A stretch of 64,000 nucleotides of DNA from contig NZ_FNCG01000008.1 in the NCBI RefSeq assembly GCF_900100945.1, positions 186,001-250,000 of the forward strand, written 5' to 3'. Both the position numbers and the translations under genes were made by a program. Shown in pieces: positions 45,221 to 53,038 of the stretch. This DNA is from Mucilaginibacter gossypii (GTDB lineage: Bacteria; Bacteroidota; Bacteroidia; Sphingobacteriales; Sphingobacteriaceae). How positions within the stretch are numbered: the first letter of the stretch is position 1; every line of letters begins with the position of its first letter. Below the pieces are notes generated by a model. That model ran no database searches. It had not been told where the DNA came from and worked only from the letters and a program-made list of their open reading frames with translations.

Positions 45221-45438
45221 ATGATCCGCCTGAGATTTGCACTGCAATTATTACTCGGTTACAGTATATTGACCACGGCCCCGGCCGCCGCGCAATCCTG
45301 GACGGCAAGTAGAAAGCTGATAATTCGCCAGGTATGCTTTACAATTCTATGGTAATAGATACGCGCAGTTTAAATCATAAGCAACAAGCGCTGGCGATGG
45401 AAATTGTAGCTACGTTGCGGCCCAAACCTGCAAACTAA
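45221..45438 (+). pseudogene. Gutted secreted-enzyme gene, internal deletion
   Basis: The 5' part codes a good signal peptide (M-I-R-L-R-F-A-L-Q-L-L-L-G...A-A-A-Q-S-W), then hits a stop after 44 codons. In another frame the 3' part reads M-V-I-D-T-R-S-L-N-H-K-Q-Q-A-L-A-M-E-I-V-A-T-L-R-P, which looks like a genuine enzyme C-terminus, ending at TAA 45436. A large internal deletion with frame change best explains this. It was probably another carbohydrate-active gene of the locus. Confidence 0.55.
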
Positions 45439-45449
45439 ATAGCCGCCTC

Positions 45450-45478
45450 TTGATATTTCGAATTAAATTCTATCTTTG
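45450..45478 (+). promoter_or_regulatory. Bacteroidota-type promoter of the RNA repair operon
   Basis: TTG at 45450-45452 and TATCTTTG at 45471-45478 match the -33/-7 boxes (TTTG, TAnnTTTG) with 18 bases between. Transcription would begin near 45485, giving a leader of about 260 bases before the first gene. Confidence 0.7.
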
Positions 45479-45521
45479 CATCCAATTCCTGATTTGTTAA
45501 TCTTTTAAATATCAAGGAATC

Positions 45522-45737
45522 ATGACAGAGCAAATCTACATATCGCCCCTTTCGCTCATTGCCTGATCAGGCAGGCAAACCCTGTATTTTATTAAATAAT
45601 TAAACGGTTGCATCAGTAACCTGTGCATTATTTTGCCTGCCCCCCAATTCACTGGATTTTTTGAGCGCTCTAACAAGGGTATATCCTTACTCAAGGACGA
45701 ACTGAGATCAAAAATCAAATTCAAGAAAATTAAATGA
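45522..45737 (+). pseudogene. Leader ORF region with two in-frame stops
   Basis: After AAGGAATC, an ATG opens 14 codons (M-T-E-Q-I-Y-I-S-P-L-S-L-I-A) to TGA at 45564. The same frame then meets TAA at 45597 and runs open to TGA at 45735, coding a basic, protein-like end (L-L-K-D-E-L-R-S-K-I-K-F-K-K-I-K), seven bases before the next gene. The first stop lies inside the palindrome GCCTGATCAGGC (45561-45572), and GCAGGCAAA (45571-45579) is inverted as TTTGCCTGC (45632-45640). It is either a decayed small gene or a regulatory leader peptide with RNA structure. Confidence 0.4.
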
Positions 45738-45744
45738 AAGTGTG

Positions 45745-46476
45745 ATGAACACACATGAATGGCCGCGCTGTATCAAATCGGCGCGGCGCAAAAGGCGGCT
45801 CGTTAAAACCGGTCGGGATAAACAACTGATACAGATGGACAAACGGCGCGATGAACTAAGGGAGCAAAGAAGGCTTTTGCCGATGGTTGCGCTTGAACAC
45901 CCGTATCAACGTGGCTGGAAACGTTTTTTTGTGTTGCGGGATGACCATAAGCATAACCCCAGGAAGGACTTTTATGAAGCCTTATTAATGAAAATTAACA
46001 CGGTTGAATATCATCAGGACAAATCCTTCAAACGGAAAAAACGACGCAAACAACGTTATGTGTACCAGGCTAAACCGCAAATACTGCGTGAGTTGTCGCA
46101 ACATAGTTGGGATATCAACAGGATCAATTTAACCGAGCAGGAAAAGGTTTGCTTTACCCGTGTTGAAACTTTTGATGTTAAAACCTACCGTACCGAGGTG
46201 AAATACGTGTTTGCCGAGCCCTGGCGATATGTGCTAAAGGTAGCGCCGCATATGGTAACACATACTAAAATGATCGATGCGGATATTGAACGGGAATTAG
46301 CGTGGATAGACGAACACATTGATAACAACCACTTGTGGCCGCGCATCAACCTGTTAACCCGTGGCCGGAGCTATCGCTGGAAAGATGAGTTTAACGACCG
46401 GCCAAAATACATTAACAAATTTAAAAACACACCAAGGTATGCCTGTAAAGAAGCTTACCTGGAATTAGAAACATAA
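45745..46476 (+). CDS. Very basic unknown protein of the rtcB-prfH operon
   Basis: About 243 residues from ATG 45745 (a GTG at 45742 is the alternative). I recognise no family. It is strongly basic, with Arg/Lys clusters near the N-terminus (S-A-R-R-K-R-R-L-V-K) and near residue 94 (K-R-K-K-R-R-K-Q-R), and many aromatic residues towards the C-terminus (E-P-W-R-Y-V-L-K-V, W-P-R-I-N). No membrane segment. The stop is five bases before rtcB, so it is co-expressed with the RNA ligase and PrfH. An RNA- or ribosome-binding role is inferred from charge and context. Confidence 0.7.
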   Translation: MNTHEWPRCIKSARRKRRLVKTGRDKQLIQMDKRRDELREQRRLLPMVALEHPYQRGWKRFFVLRDDHKHNPRKDFYEALLMKINTVEYHQDKSFKRKKRRKQRYVYQAKPQILRELSQHSWDINRINLTEQEKVCFTRVETFDVKTYRTEVKYVFAEPWRYVLKVAPHMVTHTKMIDADIERELAWIDEHIDNNHLWPRINLLTRGRSYRWKDEFNDRPKYINKFKNTPRYACKEAYLELET

Positions 46477-46481
46477 CCCAC

Positions 46482-47882
46482 ATGGGCAATTTAAGAACAA
46501 AAGATTTAAGTAAAATAGGTTATCATAATGATCAGCTGCGAAGCCTGGTTATTGGTATAACCTCTAAAAATTTCAAGCACCATAGTAAGCAGCAGCTACT
46601 GGACCTGTTGGTGAATATTAAGAACGATCCGGAAGTATTTCTGGATGATGAGTTAACAAGCAAGATAGCCGAAAAGGTAATTGGCAAAACGGATGCTCCA
46701 TCCTTTAAAGCGTTTGCACTGCGTGATGAACCGGTATACTGCAAAACTTACGGTGGCAAGGGTATTGAGCAATCGGCCAAAAAACAAATGGAGCTGGCTA
46801 ATATGCTGCCAGTAAGCGTTCAAGGTGCATTAATGCCTGACGCGCACATGGGTTTTGGTTTGCCTATTGGTGGCGTACTCGCTGCAAACAACGCGGTAAT
46901 TCCCTATGCTGTAGGTATGGATATTGGCTGTCGCATGGCGCTGTCCATTATCGATGAGAGCGATGGTTTTCTAAAACGGTTCGAATATCAAATTAAACAA
47001 GCCTTAAAAAATCATACTCATTTTGGTATGGAAGGAGGCCTGGATGTAAGGCAGGAGCATGAAGTGCTGGATAGCAGGGTATTTAATGAGATCCCATTTT
47101 TAAAACCGCTGCGGAGTAAGGCGGTACGGCAATTAGGCACCTCGGGCAACGGAAACCACTTTGTGGAGTTTGGCGAGATCGAACTTTTGGCTGATAACGC
47201 TTTAGGTTTACCCGCTAAAAAGTATACGGCCTTGTTAACACATTCAGGCAGCCGGGGTTTAGGTTCGGCAATAGCGAGGCAGTACACGCAGATAGCCATG
47301 AATACCTGCAAACTTCCGCGCCACGCACAGCAACTGGCCTGGTTGGATATGAACAATGAGGCGGGCCAGGAATATTGGTTAACCATGACCCTGGCCGGAG
47401 ATTATGCCAAAGCTTGTCACGAGCGCATACACGCCAACCTGTTAAAGGCTTTAGGCTTGAAAGCTTTGCACGTGGTGGAAAACCACCACAACTTTGCCTG
47501 GAAAGAACAATTGGCTGACGGCCGGGAGGTTATTATTCATCGCAAAGGCGCGACACCGGCGCATCAAGGCGAGCTGGGCATTATCCCTGGCAGCATGACC
47601 GCGCCGGCTTACCTGGTATCGGGCAAAGGTGCAAATGATGCTTTATATTCTGCATCGCACGGTGCCGGCCGGGCCATGAGCAGGCAAAAGGCTAAGGACA
47701 GCATGACGGTTTCGGCCATGAAAAAGTTGCTCACCAATGCAGGTGTAACCTTAATTGGCGGTACCGTTGAAGAGAACCCCTTAGCTTATAAGGATATCGA
47801 GGCCGTGATGGCGGTGCAAAGCGACCTGGTTGATGTCCAGGGCAAGTTTTATCCACGTATCGTTCGGATGAATAAGGAGTAG
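46482..47882 (+). CDS. rtcB: RtcB-type RNA 3'-phosphate/5'-OH ligase
   Basis: A 466-residue GTP- and Mn-dependent RNA ligase. The metal and active-site residues are present: C150 in G-M-D-I-G-C-R-M, H226 in G-N-G-N-H-F, H254 in T-H-S-G-S-R-G-L-G, H335 in E-N-H-H-N-F-A-W, and the guanylylated H393 in A-S-H-G-A-G-R-A-M-S-R. It belongs with the RtcB forms paired with PrfH, reported to reseal 16S rRNA cut at the decoding centre. It sits between the basic unknown protein and prfH. Confidence 0.95.
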   Translation: MGNLRTKDLSKIGYHNDQLRSLVIGITSKNFKHHSKQQLLDLLVNIKNDPEVFLDDELTSKIAEKVIGKTDAPSFKAFALRDEPVYCKTYGGKGIEQSAKKQMELANMLPVSVQGALMPDAHMGFGLPIGGVLAANNAVIPYAVGMDIGCRMALSIIDESDGFLKRFEYQIKQALKNHTHFGMEGGLDVRQEHEVLDSRVFNEIPFLKPLRSKAVRQLGTSGNGNHFVEFGEIELLADNALGLPAKKYTALLTHSGSRGLGSAIARQYTQIAMNTCKLPRHAQQLAWLDMNNEAGQEYWLTMTLAGDYAKACHERIHANLLKALGLKALHVVENHHNFAWKEQLADGREVIIHRKGATPAHQGELGIIPGSMTAPAYLVSGKGANDALYSASHGAGRAMSRQKAKDSMTVSAMKKLLTNAGVTLIGGTVEENPLAYKDIEAVMAVQSDLVDVQGKFYPRIVRMNKE

Positions 47883-47884
47883 TG

Positions 47885-48499
47885 ATGAAAAAGATGATGA
47901 TACAAATCACTTCAGGCAAAGGCCCGGCAGAATGCAGCCGGGTTGTAGCCCGCGTACAAAACCTGATGTTGAAGCAAGCCAAACAGCAAGGCATTCAGCT
48001 TGAAGTACTGGAAAACAAAGCCGGCGGGTTAAACGGCACTTTACTATCCGCTACGATGATGGCTACCGGTAATAACCTGGATGCTTTTGTAAAAGAATGG
48101 ACCGGTACTATACAATGGATAGCGCAAAGCCCGTATCGAAAATACCATAAACGTAAAAACTGGTTTGTGGGCGTATCTGTTTTTGACGTAAAAGAACTGA
48201 TGCAATGGAACCCTAAAGATGTAAAGCTGGAAACCTGTCGTTCGTCGGGACCAGGTGGCCAAAATGTAAACAAAGTGGAAACCGCGGTTCGGGGAACACA
48301 TTTACCATCGGGACTGCAAGTTATGGCAATGGATACCCGGTCGCAGCTCGAAAACAAAAAGCTTTGTTTAGCCCGGCTGGAAGCCAAAGTACTGATCTGG
48401 CAAACAGAAAAATTGATAGAGCAGCAGCAAAGTCAGTGGCAGGAGCATAACGCCCTGGAGCGTGGTAATCCGGTTAAAACCATCAGGGCAGTAATTTAA
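47885..48499 (+). CDS. prfH: PrfH, peptide-chain release factor homologue
   Basis: About 204 residues, short like PrfH and lacking the codon-recognition domain length of RF1/RF2. The G-G-Q motif is at residues 124-126 (S-S-G-P-G-G-Q-N-V-N-K-V-E-T-A-V-R). The ATG at 47885 follows the rtcB stop by two bases; a GTG at 47882 overlaps it. PrfH is reported to free ribosomes stalled by decoding-centre damage so that RtcB can repair the rRNA. The cognate partner is the adjacent ligase. Confidence 0.93.
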   Translation: MKKMMIQITSGKGPAECSRVVARVQNLMLKQAKQQGIQLEVLENKAGGLNGTLLSATMMATGNNLDAFVKEWTGTIQWIAQSPYRKYHKRKNWFVGVSVFDVKELMQWNPKDVKLETCRSSGPGGQNVNKVETAVRGTHLPSGLQVMAMDTRSQLENKKLCLARLEAKVLIWQTEKLIEQQQSQWQEHNALERGNPVKTIRAVI

Positions 48500-48580
48500 A
48501 ACAGGCGGCAAAAGTAACCGGGTTTTTTCGTGAGAAAAGGTAAAAAATCGATGTTTTTATAAATGGTGAGGTTTAATAAA

Positions 48581-48640
48581 AGCCTCAAAACGGCGTTTGG
48601 CTGTTGTTTTAGAAGCTTTGAATCCTCTGATATTCTCCAT
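48581..48640 (+). repeat. Hairpin repeat, copy C
   Basis: Aligns with copies A and B through AGCCTCAAAAC, GGCGTTTGG, CTGTTGTTTT and a TTTGAATCCTCTGATATT stretch, ending GATATTCTCCAT, 11 of 12 bases identical to the tRNA-Ala fragment end. Arms AAAGCCTC-AAAAC and GTTTTAGAAGCTTT pair to form the hairpin. It lies 80 bases after prfH. Confidence 0.7.
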
Positions 48641-48651
48641 ATATCGATTAC

Positions 48652-48681
48652 CAGGCTTTTAGATTAATTTCTAAAAGCCTG
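48652..48681 (+). terminator. Terminator after repeat copy C
   Basis: A perfect 12-bp stem (CAGGCTTTTAGA and complement), loop TTAATT, followed by seven T residues. It ends the rtcB-prfH operon. Confidence 0.88.
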
Positions 48682-48890
48682 TTTTTTTATGGGCACTACG
48701 CCGGTACAACACTTTTCGTAAGTTTTATTGATATGTTCCAATCCCAAACTGCGTAAAAAATAGACTTGTAAGGTTTTTGGCCAAAACGTTGTTGTCCCAG
48801 CGGAAAGTATCTTGTCATCCGTTTTGTTAATGAATTAACTATCGGCTGATCCTATTGATACTGTCGACACAGCACCAGCATATTAATTAT

Positions 48891-50273
48891 TTATCTGGTT
48901 TGAAAGTGAATATCACAATGCGGCAACCACTGCTTTAACTGTGTCTTGTCTTCTTTTGATAAGTAATTGTCATCCAATCTTATCTCTTTTAATTTTGTTA
49001 ATTTTTTGATTTCAGGAGAAATATAACGAAGTGGGTTATTCCAAATTTCAAGTTTTTCGAGATTAACCAACGAACCTATACAGTTAGGGATACTATCTAT
49101 TTGGTTATCAAAAATTAGTAATTCTCTAAGATTTGACAGATAGCGAATATTATCAGAGATGCCTTTAATCTTATTGCTATAGACCTGTAATGTTTGAAGC
49201 CCACTTAATTTATTATCTACGAAGCCCAAATCTTTAAACTCATTTTCTTCAATTGAGAGCCATTTTAGGTGGGGAACAGTCTTGATTTTTTCAGGAAACA
49301 TTGACAATTTATTGCCAGAAATATCAAGGTATTCTAAACTATCAAGGTTTGAAAGATCTGTTTTAATTTCGTTGATTTCCGTTTTTCCTACCAGCAGGCT
49401 TTTTAGCCCTCGCATTTTATACAAATCATCAGGAAGTGACTTTATGGGGTTTGCACCCAAATAAACACTATGAAGTGATTTAATTTTATAAAGCTGTGAG
49501 GGTATTGTTGTAAATTTATTCTGTGCGAGGTAAATTGTATTAATTGGTAATGTGCTGACAGCATCGGGCAGGTAAGCAAGTCCGGCACCTTGAAGATTTA
49601 GATACGCTCCCTCATTAGCCATTACAATTGACACTCCTGAAGACGTATAAAGGGTTTTCAATTTGCCTGCATCAATTTTGTTCACAATTTCTACTATACG
49701 CTTCTGCGCTAATGAATCGGATTGCCCCCTTTTGCTAAATAACCATGCCTTTACTATTCCCTTGCTTTTAATGCAGGGATATTGAAAGTTTGGGTTCCAT
49801 TCAATGTCATTCGTTTCAACTGCAGATCTATCGGAGTACCGGTATCGTTGCCAGGTTGGCATCTCTTCCTCTTTTGTAGACGTGATGACAATACCGCTAT
49901 CCGGGATGATAACAGTTTTAGTCCAAAGAAAAGCTGGAGGTAGCTCAGGGTAACCTTGAATTCCGAAAACTATCCCTGCTGCGCCCCTGGATGCTTTAGA
50001 GAAGATAAAAGTTGTATGTTCCTGCCATTTCAAAGCACAATAAGAAACAGTAAGAATATATACTGCCGATACTCCCATCTGTATTAGTTTAAAATGTTTA
50101 GTCTTGGAAGCAAAATAATTAATGAGATAAAGTAATATTGAACTTATCATCATCAATATCCCTATTCCCAGTCCAAACCCACCGGTGAAGTAAATTATTG
50201 CAAGGCCTAAACAGATGGCCAATATGGCAAGGGCTTTGAGCGGAGTTATGTTTGATCTTTTCAATTTTGTCAA
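48891..50273 (-). CDS. Membrane-anchored leucine-rich repeat protein
   Basis: A 460-residue protein. Three hydrophobic segments (~13-30, ~32-50, ~64-82) anchor it; a charged extracytoplasmic part follows. From ~220 on there are about nine leucine-rich repeats of the type L-x-x-L-x-L-x-x-N-x-L-x-x-I-P (for example L-E-Y-L-D-I-S-G-N-K-L-S-M-F-P). LRRs bind proteins, so it may be a surface recognition protein. The gene is AT-rich and follows the lipoprotein gene by 17 bases on the same strand. Confidence 0.85.
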   Translation of the reverse strand: MTKLKRSNITPLKALAILAICLGLAIIYFTGGFGLGIGILMMISSILLYLINYFASKTKHFKLIQMGVSAVYILTVSYCALKWQEHTTFIFSKASRGAAGIVFGIQGYPELPPAFLWTKTVIIPDSGIVITSTKEEEMPTWQRYRYSDRSAVETNDIEWNPNFQYPCIKSKGIVKAWLFSKRGQSDSLAQKRIVEIVNKIDAGKLKTLYTSSGVSIVMANEGAYLNLQGAGLAYLPDAVSTLPINTIYLAQNKFTTIPSQLYKIKSLHSVYLGANPIKSLPDDLYKMRGLKSLLVGKTEINEIKTDLSNLDSLEYLDISGNKLSMFPEKIKTVPHLKWLSIEENEFKDLGFVDNKLSGLQTLQVYSNKIKGISDNIRYLSNLRELLIFDNQIDSIPNCIGSLVNLEKLEIWNNPLRYISPEIKKLTKLKEIRLDDNYLSKEDKTQLKQWLPHCDIHFQTR

Positions 50274-50290
50274 GCTTGGAATCGCTAATA

Positions 50291-51061
50291 CTAATATGGC
50301 AACAACCAGGAATCCTTCCCTGTACTCAGATCGTAATGATAAACTCCCGCGCGCATGCCTGCGTAAATAATATTATTTCTGATAACCATTGAATTGGGAT
50401 AAAGAGCCGCGTACCATAATCCTTTATCTACTAAAAAAAATATTTGTGCATTTCGACCTACTTTTAACAAACTTTTAGAAGTAATAATGATAAAGTTATC
50501 TTGATGATCTAATGCGATAACTGCTGGTGCTGTTGGTAGTTTTAAGTGTTCTCTCACAGCCCACTTATCATTTGGTTTGTAGATTTCAATAATGCTTCCT
50601 TCCGAGGTTCCTAAGTGTGCAAGCCCTTCAATGGCGTATTGTTTGCCTCCTCTATTAATAAACTGCACTATCTCATGACTTGATATTTTATAATAATTCT
50701 TACCATCACTTGAAACCCAGTATAGAGCACCACCCCATTCACCTCTGTAAAAGCCTACTAAATAACCATCTTCTACTTTCAAGATTGAAGCCCTTCCTCC
50801 AAAGTCACGACTATCAGCTTTTTTAACTTTAATTTTAAAAGGTAATTGAGGAGATGGAAGTTCTTTCTTATCTACCACAAAAACAGAATCGTTTTTCTTA
50901 TAGACAGCCCATTCGTGAAAAGAGAAACCATATTTTCTGAGGCTGTCCGGATTAGTAGGAATTGGATGCGTATTCCAGTTACTGATTAGCTTTTTATCAG
51001 TTTGGCCTAAACAACTTTCGAGGCTAAATACTATTAATATAATAAGTAGGTTAACTTTCAT
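50291..51061 (-). CDS. Unknown lipoprotein, possibly beta-propeller
   Basis: 256 residues with a lipoprotein signal (I-V-F-S-L-E-S-C). The rest is rich in short beta-strand patterns (G-Y-L-V-G-F-Y-R-G-E-W-G-G-A-L-Y-W-V-S-S-D-G, N-N-I-I-Y-A-G-M-R-A-G-V-Y-H-Y-D) suggestive of a propeller, but no family is recognised. AT-rich like the LRR gene, with which it probably forms a pair. Confidence 0.7.
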   Translation of the reverse strand: MKVNLLIILIVFSLESCLGQTDKKLISNWNTHPIPTNPDSLRKYGFSFHEWAVYKKNDSVFVVDKKELPSPQLPFKIKVKKADSRDFGGRASILKVEDGYLVGFYRGEWGGALYWVSSDGKNYYKISSHEIVQFINRGGKQYAIEGLAHLGTSEGSIIEIYKPNDKWAVREHLKLPTAPAVIALDHQDNFIIITSKSLLKVGRNAQIFFLVDKGLWYAALYPNSMVIRNNIIYAGMRAGVYHYDLSTGKDSWLLPY

Positions 51062-51080
51062 AAGTTGTAGAAAGAATTAA

Positions 51081-52178
51081 TTAATAATCATAAATATGCT
51101 CTATCGTCACTCCTTTTAGTTTAAGTGTTCTTACAAGCGAGCTAAGGTTTCCCACCGTTGTCACTAAAGCAACCCTGCTTAAGCCCGGCCTGGTAAAGAT
51201 TGGCTGAGTAAATAGTATTTTATAATTAGCGGTTATATTTAAAGGTTTTTCAGTTAAAACGGTAAGCATAATAGCACTTTCATTTCCGGCAATCTCAGTA
51301 AAACCAACACCATTTTTTGCCAGCTTACTAACCGCTGTATTAAATTCAGCATAACGGGGTAAATTAGCCAGCACCATACCGTTTGGCAATACTTTTATAT
51401 TATGCACAAATCCGGTTGTATCCAACCCTGTGGGTAGCCTATCCATCACTACTGCTGTTTGCAACGAGGCTGTTTCATAAGCCGATTTGGTGCCGAGGCC
51501 AATCAGCCAGCCATAGCCGCTTTTAACCAATAGTTCGGTGGTTAGATAATAGCGCCTCTCCAGTTTACGCAGCAAATGCGGACCGGAGAAAGAGGCGCTG
51601 CTCCACAACATTTTAAGCTGATGGTTAAAATCATACTCGTACCATGGCAGCGCCTCAATAAATTTTACATAGCTGTATTCATAATCAGCATTAAACTTAT
51701 CTTCGGCGGTCATTTCTTCGTTGGGGCTGATATCGGTCACCCGGCCAATAACGGTCTCGTAAAATGATTTGATACCGTACTCAACGGTTGTGCTGCCGGC
51801 TATTACCCATATCATCACATGGTAGCCGGTATTGAAAGGGAAATTTCCTTTAATCTGATCGTACATTACACCGTAACCACCCCACATCTGGTCAACATGT
51901 TTCAGGTATGGAAAGGTGGTTGAAGTATGGGTTTTAAAGTAATCTGCCTGTTCAGCCGGACTAAACACCAGGAACCATTCGGGGTAGGTCAGAAAAGTTT
52001 GATCAGGCGGACGTACGGCTGCCTGAGGTGTTAGCGGGTGCTTATTAATTGACAGCCAGGCTTTATCCACCAACAAACCCTTCCCGGCAGGCACAGTGGA
52101 TGGCTTCCTGTTTTTAACAACAAAAGTTATGATAGCCAGTAGCAGCGCAATTAATGTCAGTATCCTTAGCCTTTTCAT
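51081..52178 (-). CDS. Unknown single-pass membrane protein
   Basis: 365 residues with one N-terminal hydrophobic segment (L-T-L-I-A-L-L-L-A-I-I-T-F-V-V) and a large extracytoplasmic part rich in aromatic residues (T-Y-P-E-W-F-L-V-F-S-P-A-E-Q-A-D-Y-F). No known domain. It is two bases downstream of the methyltransferase gene, so probably part of the same pathway. Confidence 0.72.
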   Translation of the reverse strand: MKRLRILTLIALLLAIITFVVKNRKPSTVPAGKGLLVDKAWLSINKHPLTPQAAVRPPDQTFLTYPEWFLVFSPAEQADYFKTHTSTTFPYLKHVDQMWGGYGVMYDQIKGNFPFNTGYHVMIWVIAGSTTVEYGIKSFYETVIGRVTDISPNEEMTAEDKFNADYEYSYVKFIEALPWYEYDFNHQLKMLWSSASFSGPHLLRKLERRYYLTTELLVKSGYGWLIGLGTKSAYETASLQTAVVMDRLPTGLDTTGFVHNIKVLPNGMVLANLPRYAEFNTAVSKLAKNGVGFTEIAGNESAIMLTVLTEKPLNITANYKILFTQPIFTRPGLSRVALVTTVGNLSSLVRTLKLKGVTIEHIYDY

Positions 52179-52180
52179 GC

Positions 52181-53038
52181 CTATATTTTGGTAAACAACA
52201 TTAAGGTATTATCGGATGGATCTTTATCTTGTAGTATTCGTTTACCGGCATCTTTAAATCCCGCCTGCTCAATAATGGCTGCCCATTCATCTGCGGACTT
52301 GAAGTTTTTAAAATCTCTGGCTTCAAACTCCCAGGTTTCGTTCAATCCCACATTAAATACCGTATGCACCAAAGAAACAAAGGTGGCCATTTCTGGCGTT
52401 TTAACATTATGGTCGCGGATAACAAACGAGCCGCCGGGCCGTAGGATTCGGTATATCGATTCCACAAACCCATCCAGCTTCGCTACCGGGCAGTGGTGTA
52501 AACCAATATAGCACGTAACCACGTCCAGGCTTGCATCAGGAATAGTTAAACTACTAATTGGGTTATAGCCATTAATATCCACAAAATTGCCCTCCTTGCC
52601 CAGCTGCCCCCGCTCCATAATGTCTCCCGGCGAATTGGTTGGCGCGAGATCATTAATAAGATATATCGGGCCGGTGACCTTGATTTCTTTTCTTAGCTGA
52701 CTAATATAACGACCGGTAGAACCGATCTCGCCATAACCGGAGATCTGTTTAACATCGCCCAATAACCCCAGTGTTTGCCTGACTATTTCTTTTTTTTGCT
52801 TTTTAAGCGCTGGCAAGGCATAAGTCAGTTCTGATAAGAATGGCTTAATGCCTTTCAATTTGCTTTGAACTGATTTATAGATCTCCTCATCGGTTTTGCC
52901 TATGGCGGTTTCTTCTTTTATTAATTGATGGAATTTATCCTCGGGATACAAATGAAATATCACCTGCAAAAAGCGGTAAAAATCGTCGCTCCATTTGGTA
53001 TCGTTAAATACTGCTTTAAATTCGGATGTATTAGCCAT
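52181..53038 (-). CDS. Class I SAM-dependent methyltransferase
   Basis: 285 residues. The SAM-binding motif I reads G-Y-G-E-I-G-S-T-G-R-Y; later motifs are S-L-D-V-V-T-C-Y-I-G-L-H-H and I-L-R-P-G-G-S-F-V-I-R-D-H-N, typical of UbiE/small-molecule methyltransferases. An N-terminal helical region of ~95 residues is extra. The start overlaps the oxidase gene by 8 bases, so the two are translated together. Substrate unknown. Confidence 0.85.
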   Translation of the reverse strand: MANTSEFKAVFNDTKWSDDFYRFLQVIFHLYPEDKFHQLIKEETAIGKTDEEIYKSVQSKLKGIKPFLSELTYALPALKKQKKEIVRQTLGLLGDVKQISGYGEIGSTGRYISQLRKEIKVTGPIYLINDLAPTNSPGDIMERGQLGKEGNFVDINGYNPISSLTIPDASLDVVTCYIGLHHCPVAKLDGFVESIYRILRPGGSFVIRDHNVKTPEMATFVSLVHTVFNVGLNETWEFEARDFKNFKSADEWAAIIEQAGFKDAGKRILQDKDPSDNTLMLFTKI

